20,020 nt of DNA from a virus. Of this stretch, positions 1 to 6,967 are shown piece by piece (the first letter of the stretch is position 1; the number at the start of each line of letters is the position of its first letter). The stretch lies in the IMG/VR virus record IMGVR_UViG_3300030090_001871, positions 1 through 20,020 of that record, one strand, 5' to 3'. The notes under the pieces were generated by a model. The model was given only the letters and a program-made list of their open reading frames with translations. It made no database searches and was not told where the DNA came from. The position numbers and the translations under genes are program-made.

Positions 1-87
1 CCTAACGCTAAAGTAGAAAAACCTAAATTAAACATAAATATTTCAAAGTATAAAAACACTGGAAATATATCACAAATAATTAAATAA
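1..87 (+). CDS. C-terminal end of an upstream gene (unidentified)
   Basis: Frame 1 is open from the first base and ends at a TAA at 85-87, giving a 28-residue tail that begins PNAKVEKPKLN and ends SQIIK. The other two plus frames hit stops within a few codons, and the next gene starts five bases after this stop, so this is very probably the end of a co-transcribed gene. The tail is lysine- and asparagine-rich with no recognisable motif. In phages with a portal-scaffold-capsid order the gene before the portal is often the large terminase subunit. That is inference from position only; the fragment itself cannot show it. Confidence 0.6.
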   Translation, partial: PNAKVEKPKLNINISKYKNTGNISQIIK

Positions 88-92
88 TAAAT

Positions 93-2513
93 ATGGCAGA
101 GTCTGGCATTAAAAGTTATTTCCCAAGTCAAGCTGTAAGCGATGCTGAAAAATCAAGTAACGATTACGGTTTAAAAGTAGCAAGAGCTATAGAAACCGAG
201 TGGTTTAATAACGATAGAAATAACAATAGGTATAAAAATAATTATAACAATTTTCACAATCTAAGATTGTACGCTAGAGGTGAACAATCTGTAAAAAAAT
301 ATAAGGATGAGTTGTCTATTAATGGCGATTTGTCCTATTTAAATTTAGACTGGACGCCAGTTCCAATTATACCTAAATTTGTAGATATTGTTGTAAACGG
401 TATGGCTCAAAGAACATATGATATAAAAGCCTTTTCTCAATCACCAAATGGTGTTGACAAAAGAACAAAGTACATGCAAGCTATATTAAACGACATGGAA
501 ACTAGAGAGTTTGATATGATGATGAGTGAAGAGTTTGAGACAAATACTAGAGAAAGCGATATAGAGGAACTACCTGCAAATACAGATGAATTAGGTGTTC
601 ACATGCAACTAAACTATAAGCAAGCTGTAGAGTTGGCTGAAGAACAAGCTTTAAATGTGTTAATGAAAGGAAATAAATATGATTTAATTCAAAAAAGATT
701 TTACTATGATTTAGCTGTTTTAGGTATAGGTTGTGTAAAAACGGGTTTTACAACTTCAGAGGGTGTAACTATAAAATATGTTGACCCAGCTAACTTAGTT
801 TATTCTTATACTGATTCCCCTTATTTTGACGATATATATTATGTTGGTGAAGTTAAATCTATACCAATAAATGAATTGGCTAAAGAGTTTCCTAGTTTAT
901 CTAAAAGTGACTTAGAAGACATAGTAAAAAATAAATCTCATCATAAAAATAATAATCACAGTAGATATTCTACGGACAAACAAGATAATAACAAAGTTCA
1001 AGTTTTATATTTTAATTATAAAACTTATATGAATGAGGTTTATAAAGTAAAACAAACAGCAACCGGCGCGGATAAAGTTATACCTAAAGATGACACTTTC
1101 AACCCACCTAAAAATATGGAAGGTGGTTATTCAAGATTACAACGAAACATAGAAGTATTGTATGATGGGGCTTTAATACTTGGCACTGATAAGTTACTTA
1201 AATGGGAAATGTCTAAAAACATGATGCGTCCTAAAAGTGATTTTACTAAAGTTAAAATGAATTACGCTATTGTAGCACCTAGAATGTATAATGGTAAAAT
1301 AGAATCTTTAGTTAGAAGAATAACTGGATTTGCCGATATGATACAATTAACCCATTTAAAGTTACAACAAGTAATGGCGCGTATGGTACCAGATGGTGTA
1401 TACTTAGACGCTGACGGACTTGCTGAGATAGATTTAGGTAATGGAACAAATTATAACCCGCAAGAAGCATTAAACATGTTCTTCCAAACAGGTTCTGTTA
1501 TTGGTAGGTCTTTTACTTCTGAGGGTGATATGAATCCTGGTAAAGTACCTATTCAAGAAATACAAAGTAGTAGTGGTGGTAATAAATTACAGTCTTTAAT
1601 CGGTACATATAATTATTATATGCAAATGATACGAGATGTAACCGGGTTAAACGAAGCTAGAGATGGTAGTACACCAGATAAAGATGCTTTAGTAGGTGTT
1701 CAGAAACTAGCAGCAGCAAACTCAAATACAGCTACTAGACATGTGTTACAGGCTGGATTGTATTTAACAGCTGAAACAGCTGAATGTTTATCACTTAGGA
1801 TATCGGATGTTTTAGAATATTCCCCTACTAAAAATGCTTTTATTCAAGCTATAGGTAGCCATAATGTAGCAACATTAGAAGAGATGAAAGAATTACATCT
1901 TTACGATTTTGGTATATTTATAGAATTACAACCAGATGAAGAAGAAAGAGCCATGCTTGAAAATAATATTCAAATGGCATTACAACAAAAGAACATAGAG
2001 TTAGAAGACGCTATAGATATTAGAGAAATTAAAAATATAAAACTAGCAAATCAACTTTTAAAAATAAGAAGAAAGAAAAAACAAGACGCAGATAGAAGAT
2101 TACAAATGGAGAATATACAAGCTCAATCTCAAGCTAACGCACAAGCTGCTCAACAAGCTTCTCAAGTTGAAATACAAAAAAATCAAGCACTAACACAATC
2201 AAAAGCTCAACTAGCGCAAGTACAAGCGGATCTTGATTCTCAAAAAATGATACAAGAAGTTGAAGCTAAAAAACAATTAATGGAACTAGAGTTTCAATAC
2301 AATATGCAGTTAAAGGGATTAGAAGTGGATGGTATTAAACAAAGAGAAAAAGATAAGGAAGATAGAAAAGATGAGAGAACAAAAATTCAAGCCTCACAAC
2401 AATCAGAACTTATTGATCAAAGAAAAACAGGTAAACCACCTAAAAATTTTGAATCAGCAGGTAATGATATTATAGGTGGAGGTTTTGATTTAGAGGCTTT
2501 TGAGCCTAAATAA
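93..2513 (+). CDS. Portal protein (P22/crAss-like type)
   Basis: An 806-residue protein that I read as the portal: the dodecameric ring at one capsid vertex through which DNA is packaged and ejected. The N-terminal third carries a portal-like block around residues 77-104 (NGDLSYLNLDW, then IIPKFVDIVVNGM) that I recall from crAss-like and marine podophage portals. The middle contains an alpha/beta core (for example IKYVDPANLVYSY near 229). From about residue 620 the chain is highly helical, and residues about 655-770 are a Q/A/K/E-rich coiled-coil-like stretch resembling the long barrel of the P22 portal. The last 20 residues are a Gly/acidic tail (IIGGGFDLEAFEPK). Length is close to known crAss-like portals (about 800). 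The ATG lies five bases after the upstream stop in an A/T leader without Shine-Dalgarno. Position immediately before scaffold and capsid genes supports the call. Confidence 0.85.
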   Translation: MAESGIKSYFPSQAVSDAEKSSNDYGLKVARAIETEWFNNDRNNNRYKNNYNNFHNLRLYARGEQSVKKYKDELSINGDLSYLNLDWTPVPIIPKFVDIVVNGMAQRTYDIKAFSQSPNGVDKRTKYMQAILNDMETREFDMMMSEEFETNTRESDIEELPANTDELGVHMQLNYKQAVELAEEQALNVLMKGNKYDLIQKRFYYDLAVLGIGCVKTGFTTSEGVTIKYVDPANLVYSYTDSPYFDDIYYVGEVKSIPINELAKEFPSLSKSDLEDIVKNKSHHKNNNHSRYSTDKQDNNKVQVLYFNYKTYMNEVYKVKQTATGADKVIPKDDTFNPPKNMEGGYSRLQRNIEVLYDGALILGTDKLLKWEMSKNMMRPKSDFTKVKMNYAIVAPRMYNGKIESLVRRITGFADMIQLTHLKLQQVMARMVPDGVYLDADGLAEIDLGNGTNYNPQEALNMFFQTGSVIGRSFTSEGDMNPGKVPIQEIQSSSGGNKLQSLIGTYNYYMQMIRDVTGLNEARDGSTPDKDALVGVQKLAAANSNTATRHVLQAGLYLTAETAECLSLRISDVLEYSPTKNAFIQAIGSHNVATLEEMKELHLYDFGIFIELQPDEEERAMLENNIQMALQQKNIELEDAIDIREIKNIKLANQLLKIRRKKKQDADRRLQMENIQAQSQANAQAAQQASQVEIQKNQALTQSKAQLAQVQADLDSQKMIQEVEAKKQLMELEFQYNMQLKGLEVDGIKQREKDKEDRKDERTKIQASQQSELIDQRKTGKPPKNFESAGNDIIGGGFDLEAFEPK

Positions 2514-2518
2514 AAAAT

Positions 2519-2543
2519 TTATTAATTATTATTATATTATATT
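2519..2543 (+). promoter_or_regulatory. A/T-only translation leader, type A copy 1
   Basis: The 25 bases before the scaffold ATG contain only A and T and no Shine-Dalgarno. They match the leader at 5321-5346 almost base for base (one extra base and one change there), and the match continues through ATGGAAAA. Such A/T leaders are typical of translation starts in Bacteroidota and their phages. A role as ribosome-binding leader, promoter or both is inference. Confidence 0.45.
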
Positions 2544-3740
2544 ATGGAAAAAGACGAAAAAGTAGTTGAAGAAACTACAAACCAAGAACAACCAAAAGAG
2601 GAAACTCCAAAGGTTGATCTAAGTAAATTTGAAAGTAAAGATGACGATAGTGTCACTAAAGTAGACTTAAGTAAAAAACCAGAAGAAAATGAAACCAAAG
2701 AAGAGACTGTTGAAGACAGTGCTGACGACGCAAGAGTGGTTGAACTCGTTGAAGACGCCGACACCTTACAAAAACAAGAAGAAGTACAATCGGAAACAGA
2801 AACACAGGAAACTCCAATTGTAGAAGAAATAACAGAAGAAGAATCAAAAGAGGTTGAGGAGCTAGCAGAGCAAGCTGAAGAAGCTATAGCTGAAACTAAA
2901 GCAACTGGAAAACCACTTCCAGAAAATATCCAAAAACTCATGGATTTTATGGAGGAAACTGGTGGTGATTTACAAGACTACGTAAGATTAAATCAAGATA
3001 TTAGTAAGTTAGACGATAATAGTGTTTTATATGAATATTATAAACAAACTAAACCTCATTTAACTACAGATGAAATAAACTTCCTTATGGAAGATTCTTT
3101 TTCTTATGACGAAGAAGTCGATGAAGAAAGAGATATTAAAAGAAAAAAACTAGCGTTAAAAGAGCAAGTTGCCAGCGCTAGGGCCTATTTAGACGGGCAA
3201 AAGTCTAAATACTATGAAGAGATTAAAGCTGGAAGCAAGTTGACTTCCGAACAACAAAAAGCTATTGATTTCTTTAATAGATACAACAAGGAATCAGAGG
3301 AGAATAATAAAAAGATTCAAAGCGAAGTTTCTGTTTTTAATAAAAAGACAGAGAGTTTATTTAACGATAAGTTTAAAGGATTCGAATACAATGTAGGAGA
3401 AAAGAAATTTAGATTTAATGTTAAAGATACTAAGGGTGTAAAAGAAGCGCAAAGTGATATTAATAATTTTGTTAGAAAGTTTCTAAACAAAGACGGTATG
3501 ATGGAAGACGCTAAAGGTTATCATAAATCACTCTACACAGCTATGAATGCTGATACTATAGCTCAACATTTTTATGAGCAAGGTAAAGCAGATGCTTTAA
3601 AAGAAAGCATAGCTAAATCTAAAAACATAAACATGGACCCACGACAATCTCAAAAAACAATTGAGGCTGGTGGTATGAAGTTTAAGGTGTTAGGTGATGA
3701 TTCTTCTGATTTTAAGTTTAAAATTAAAAATAGAAAATAA
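2544..3740 (+). CDS. Putative capsid scaffolding / head assembly protein
   Basis: A 398-residue protein lying between portal and major capsid genes, the usual place of the scaffold. Residues 1-115 are extremely rich in Glu, Thr and Lys and look disordered. From about 119 (KPLPENIQKLMDFMEETGG) the chain is predicted largely helical and charged, including LMEDSFSYDEEVDEERDIKR and a long Lys/Glu/Gln segment to about 260. A conserved-looking segment around 310-350 (DAKGYHKSLYTAMNADTIAQ) precedes a short basic C-terminus (SSDFKFKIKNRK). An acidic, helical body with a basic tail that could bind capsid subunits is the pattern of P22-type scaffolds; internal virion cargo is the alternative. I recall similar proteins in uncultured marine phages at the same position. 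No protease signature is seen here, so whether it is cleaved or exits intact is unknown. Confidence 0.7.
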   Translation: MEKDEKVVEETTNQEQPKEETPKVDLSKFESKDDDSVTKVDLSKKPEENETKEETVEDSADDARVVELVEDADTLQKQEEVQSETETQETPIVEEITEEESKEVEELAEQAEEAIAETKATGKPLPENIQKLMDFMEETGGDLQDYVRLNQDISKLDDNSVLYEYYKQTKPHLTTDEINFLMEDSFSYDEEVDEERDIKRKKLALKEQVASARAYLDGQKSKYYEEIKAGSKLTSEQQKAIDFFNRYNKESEENNKKIQSEVSVFNKKTESLFNDKFKGFEYNVGEKKFRFNVKDTKGVKEAQSDINNFVRKFLNKDGMMEDAKGYHKSLYTAMNADTIAQHFYEQGKADALKESIAKSKNINMDPRQSQKTIEAGGMKFKVLGDDSSDFKFKIKNRK

Positions 3741-3760
3741 CAATTTAAAATTAAAAAATT
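3741..3760 (+). promoter_or_regulatory. A-rich translation leader of the capsid gene, type B copy 1
   Basis: The 20 bases before the capsid ATG are A/T except for the first base. The last 13 (AAATTAAAAAATT) followed by ATGGCA recur before the gene at 6256 with two extra A residues. There is no Shine-Dalgarno. It probably favours initiation on this abundant product; that is inference. Confidence 0.4.
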
Positions 3761-5269
3761 ATGGCAATTACAGGTGCAACGAACTTACAGCCAGCAGCAG
3801 TTAAGGCAACGTTAAGTTCAAATTATATTGATTTCGCTACAGCAGGTTCTTCGGACGGTTGGGCGCAACAATACCTGCCAGACTTAATGGAAAAAGAAGC
3901 TGAGGTTTTTGGAAACAGAACTGTCTCAGGTTTTTTATCTCAAGTTGGTGCAGAAGAGGCTATGACATCCGATCAGGTTGTTTGGTCTGAACAAGGTAGA
4001 TTACACTTAGCATACAAAGGACATATCGTAAACGGTGCGGCAACAGCTAACGTTTCAGGTACTCCTGCCGGTGGTGCAATCGAGATTGATAATACAATTG
4101 ATGATGTAGCGGTAGATACTTCTTCAGTTGATCACGGTATTAGAGTAAATGACATCTTATTATTAGCTCACGCTACTAGTGGATGTGCAAGAGTGATCGT
4201 TGGTGATGTTACTAATGATCAAATCGATGTATTTCCTTATGATGCTACTGATAATGATGATGAGTTAGCTCACGCTTTTGAAGGTGCTGATGTTTCTAAC
4301 TCTGATACTATTACTATTTTAGTTATAGGTTCTGAGTTTTCAAAAGGTACTAACGGGCAAACTACAGCTAACGAACCAGGTTTTAAATCTTATACTAACA
4401 AACCAATCATTTTAAAAGATATGTATCACGTTTCAGGATCTGACGCGTCTGCTATCGGTTGGGTTGAAGTTTCTGGTGAAGACGGACAAAATGGTTATAT
4501 GTGGTATTTAAAAGCGGAAGGTGATACTAGAATGAGATTTGCTGATTACTGCGAGATGGCAATGATAGAATCTATAAAAGGTGATAATGCTCAATCGCAA
4601 GCTCCTTTAGCAGCTGGTCCTCTTGGTGCTTCGCATACTACTTTTGGTACAGAAGGTTTATTTGCTGCTATCGAATCTAGAGGTAACATAGCTACTGGTA
4701 TTACTGGTGTCAATGCTGCTACTGATTTAGCAGAGTTTGACGCTATGTTAGCTGAATTAGATTCTCAAGGAGCAATTGAAGAAAACATGATGTTTGTTAA
4801 TAGAGCAACTGCTCTTGCGATGGATGACATGCTAGCTTCAATGAACTCTTATGGAGCTGGCGGTACTTCTTATGGGGTATTCGACAACTCTGAAGATATG
4901 GCATTAAACTTAGGTTTTTCTGGTTTTAGAAGAGGTTCTTATGACTTCTACAAATCTGATTGGAAATACTTAAATCAACTAGATGGTAGAGGCGGTATCA
5001 ACGCTAAAGACACTGTTTACGGTATTAGAGGTACTTTAATTCCAGCAGGTGTATCTTCAGTATATGACCAAACATTAGGAAAGAACATGAAACGTCCTTT
5101 CTTACATGTTCGTTATAGAGCTTCACAAACAGATAACAGACGATTCAAAACTTGGATTACTGGATCTGTCGGAGCAACTACGTCTGATTTAGATGCAATG
5201 GAAGTAAACTACTTATCTGAAAGATGTTTAGTAGTTCAAGGTGCTAACAACTTCTTTTTATTGAAGTAA
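3761..5269 (+). CDS. Major capsid protein (probably HK97 fold)
   Basis: A 502-residue protein, the expected main building block of the head shell. The N-terminal region has a typical capsid arm followed by QQYLPDLMEKEAEVFGNRT (about 35-53) and a segment DQVVWSEQGRLHLAYKGH (about 71-88). Residues about 88-190 are a Gly/Ala/Asp/Thr-rich beta segment that may be an enlarged extended loop or inserted surface domain. The chain then resumes with SYTNKPIILKDMYHVSG, SGEDGQNGYMWYLKAEGDTR and, near the C-terminus, RPFLHVRYRASQTDNRRFKT. I recall these motifs from capsid proteins of marine crAss-like and related phages; the HK97 fold is inferred from that family. Codons look more G/C-balanced than the neighbours, fitting high expression. 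A strong terminator follows directly, and the A-rich leader at 3741-3760 precedes. Confidence 0.85.
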   Translation: MAITGATNLQPAAVKATLSSNYIDFATAGSSDGWAQQYLPDLMEKEAEVFGNRTVSGFLSQVGAEEAMTSDQVVWSEQGRLHLAYKGHIVNGAATANVSGTPAGGAIEIDNTIDDVAVDTSSVDHGIRVNDILLLAHATSGCARVIVGDVTNDQIDVFPYDATDNDDELAHAFEGADVSNSDTITILVIGSEFSKGTNGQTTANEPGFKSYTNKPIILKDMYHVSGSDASAIGWVEVSGEDGQNGYMWYLKAEGDTRMRFADYCEMAMIESIKGDNAQSQAPLAAGPLGASHTTFGTEGLFAAIESRGNIATGITGVNAATDLAEFDAMLAELDSQGAIEENMMFVNRATALAMDDMLASMNSYGAGGTSYGVFDNSEDMALNLGFSGFRRGSYDFYKSDWKYLNQLDGRGGINAKDTVYGIRGTLIPAGVSSVYDQTLGKNMKRPFLHVRYRASQTDNRRFKTWITGSVGATTSDLDAMEVNYLSERCLVVQGANNFFLLK

Positions 5270-5282
5270 GCATTTACATTTT

Positions 5283-5320
5283 AAAAGAGGGTGGAGCTTA
5301 GTCTCCACTCCCTTTTATTT
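5283..5320 (+). terminator. Rho-independent-type terminator after the capsid gene
   Basis: Arms 5283-5296 and 5303-5316 pair over 14 positions with one G-T wobble and one A-C mismatch, around a six-base loop (CTTAGT). The outer pairs are A-T, so the 3' arm itself ends in TTTT and is followed by ATTTTTATT. It lies 13 bases after the capsid stop codon, as expected for an intrinsic terminator or an mRNA 3'-end stabiliser that sets capsid transcript abundance. Confidence 0.8.
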
Positions 5321-5346
5321 TTATTAATTTTATTATATATTATATT
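5321..5346 (+). promoter_or_regulatory. A/T-only translation leader, type A copy 2
   Basis: These 26 bases between the terminator and the next ATG are pure A/T and repeat the scaffold leader (2519-2543), including the following ATGGAAAA. Because they follow a terminator, they may also hold promoter function, but no clear Bacteroidota promoter (TTG with TAnnTTTG) is visible. Confidence 0.4.
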
Positions 5347-6195
5347 ATGGAAAACAAAAAACAAACAAAAGTTGAGGTAGAAACACCTCAAGTTAAAAAA
5401 AAGGTTGTAGAGACTGTAGTTGAGCAACCAAAACCAAAAAAAGTTGAAGTAAAATCAACAAATCCAGAGGATAATTGGGAGATTAAAGATAGAGTTTATT
5501 ACTTAAATAGTAGAAGAAAACCCTTATCTTATTCGCTAAAAGCGACAGGAATATTTTATTTTGATGAAGAAAAAGGTTATGAAAGAGAGCTGAAATATAC
5601 TTCTAATCAAAGAACTTGTTTTGTTGATGAAATGATTGGTGATCAACGTTTAGAGCATATTGTATTTAGATCAGGAGCATTGTATGTTCCAAAAAACAAA
5701 ACAGTTCTTCAGAAACTACTTAGCTTATATCATCCTCATAGAAGTAATTTATATTACGAGCATAAACCTGAAGCTATAGCTAAAAATGAGTTATTAGATA
5801 TCAATTTAGAAGTAGATGCTTTAATTGCGGCTAGAAATATGGATATTGACGTTGCAGAGGCCGTTATGAGAGCTGAGATCGGTTCTAAGGTATCAGAGAT
5901 GAGTTCTAAAGAACTTAAACGTGATTTATTAATATTTGCTAAGAAAAACCCTAAGTTACTTCTAGAATTAGCTAGCGACGATGATATTCAACTTAGAAAC
6001 TTTGGTATTAGAGCAACTGAAATGGGGATATTAAAACTATCTTCTGATCAAAGAACATTTAGTTGGGGTTCTAACGATAGAAAACTAATGAACGTTCCTT
6101 TCGATGAACACCCTTATTCAGCTTTAGCCGCTTGGTTTAAAACTGATGAAGGTATGGAAATATATGCAAATATAGAAAAACGATTAAATTCGTAA
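5347..6195 (+). CDS. Conserved phage protein of unknown function
   Basis: A 282-residue soluble protein that I cannot assign. Residues 1-45 are low-complexity, Lys/Val/Glu/Gln/Pro-rich and probably disordered. Residues about 46-135 form a compact mixed segment with WEIKDRVYYLNSRRKPLSY, FYFDEEKGYERELKYTSNQ, EHIVFRSGALYVPKNKTVLQ and KLLSLYHPH. Residues 140-282 are mostly helical (NLEVDALIAARNMDIDVAEA, ELKRDLLIFAKKNPKLLLEL), ending in AWFKTDEGMEIYANIEKRLN. There is no signal peptide or membrane segment. I have an impression of similar proteins next to capsid genes in marine phages, so a minor head or head-completion role is plausible but unproven. It is boxed by two terminators, which suggests its dosage is set apart from both the capsid and the tail genes. 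The start is supported by the type A leader. Confidence 0.7.
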   Translation: MENKKQTKVEVETPQVKKKVVETVVEQPKPKKVEVKSTNPEDNWEIKDRVYYLNSRRKPLSYSLKATGIFYFDEEKGYERELKYTSNQRTCFVDEMIGDQRLEHIVFRSGALYVPKNKTVLQKLLSLYHPHRSNLYYEHKPEAIAKNELLDINLEVDALIAARNMDIDVAEAVMRAEIGSKVSEMSSKELKRDLLIFAKKNPKLLLELASDDDIQLRNFGIRATEMGILKLSSDQRTFSWGSNDRKLMNVPFDEHPYSALAAWFKTDEGMEIYANIEKRLNS

Positions 6196-6201
6196 CAACC
6201 T

Positions 6202-6239
6202 TAGTAGAGTAACCACTCTTCGGGGTGGTTACTTTATTA
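6202..6239 (+). terminator. Long hairpin terminator with UUCG loop
   Basis: A ten-pair inner stem, 6209-6218 with 6223-6232 (one T-G wobble), closes a TTCG loop with a C-G pair: the exceptionally stable C(UUCG)G tetraloop. Pairing can extend outward by seven more A-T/G-T pairs to 6202 and 6239. It begins seven bases after the stop codon of the preceding gene. The 3' side is T-rich (TTTATTAT) but lacks a long T run, so partial termination or mRNA stabilisation are both possible. Confidence 0.75.
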
Positions 6240-6240
6240 T

Positions 6241-6255
6241 AAATTAAAAAAAATT
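6241..6255 (+). promoter_or_regulatory. A-rich translation leader, type B copy 2
   Basis: AAATTAAAAAAAATT directly before ATGGCA matches the capsid leader (3748-3760 plus ATGGCA) apart from two extra A residues. No Shine-Dalgarno. It supports the start chosen at 6256. Confidence 0.4.
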
Positions 6256-6963
6256 ATGGCAGTAAGTGTAGATACAGTATATCAAACAGTGTTAGCTTTA
6301 GCTAATAAAGAACAAAGGGGTTATATAACTCCACAAGAATTTAACTTACACGCTGAACACGCTCAAATGAGCATTTTTAGCCAGTACTTTTATGATTTAA
6401 ATCAATTTAAAAGAGTACCTGGTAATAATACAGTGTACGGTAATCCAATAGATATTTTAGAAGAAAAAATATCAATATTTAAACAAGGTCCTACAACATT
6501 ATCTAGTAGTGGTGTTCAATTAAACGCTATAGGTAATGATATATATAAATTATCTCAAGTTACACTTTTTATGTCTCCTACAGATACTAAAGTTGCTGAA
6601 GAGATAACTTATGAAGATTACCATAGAACACAAAACTCACCCTTAATAAAAGCTACTGAAAATAGACCAGTATACTGGATAAAAGACGCAAAAGTCTATA
6701 TGGCACCTTTATCTAATGGCACATATCAAGCTCGTTGGATACGTAGACCTAAAAAACCTAATTGGACCTATATTGTAATAGGTGAAAAACCTCTATATAA
6801 TAGCGCCGCAACAGATCATCAAGATTTCGAACTACATCCTTCAGAACAAACAGATCTTATAATTAAAATACTACAACTATCTGGTGTTACTATAAAAGAT
6901 TATAATTTAGTACAAGTTGCTGCACAGGAAGAAGCTAAAAACATTCAACAAGAAAAATCATAA
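6256..6963 (+). CDS. Putative head-tail connector / ring protein 1
   Basis: A 235-residue protein with SVDTVYQTVLALANKEQRGYI at the start, then TPQEFNLHAEHAQMSIFSQY and FYDLNQFKR (about 25-55), a beta-rich centre (EDYHRTQNSPLIKATENRPV, YWIKDAKVYMAPLSNG) and a helical C-terminus (HPSEQTDLIIKILQLSGVTI, AAQEEAKNIQQ). I recall this arrangement from small structural proteins placed between capsid and tail-stabilisation genes in uncultured marine and crAss-like phages, where such proteins form a ring below the portal. The connector role is inferred from order and from that recollection; no catalytic motif is present. It is four bases upstream of the next gene, consistent with translational coupling. 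It is the first gene after the UUCG hairpin and so probably starts the neck/tail block. Confidence 0.6.
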   Translation: MAVSVDTVYQTVLALANKEQRGYITPQEFNLHAEHAQMSIFSQYFYDLNQFKRVPGNNTVYGNPIDILEEKISIFKQGPTTLSSSGVQLNAIGNDIYKLSQVTLFMSPTDTKVAEEITYEDYHRTQNSPLIKATENRPVYWIKDAKVYMAPLSNGTYQARWIRRPKKPNWTYIVIGEKPLYNSAATDHQDFELHPSEQTDLIIKILQLSGVTIKDYNLVQVAAQEEAKNIQQEKS

Positions 6964-6967
6964 TTAA

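Noticed and set aside
2537-2941. A 134-codon minus-strand open frame opposite the scaffold gene start, very Ser-rich.
   Set aside because: It is the mirror of Glu/Thr/Lys codons (GAA, ACT) in the acidic N-terminus of the scaffold; low-complexity, no leader, opposite to every other gene.
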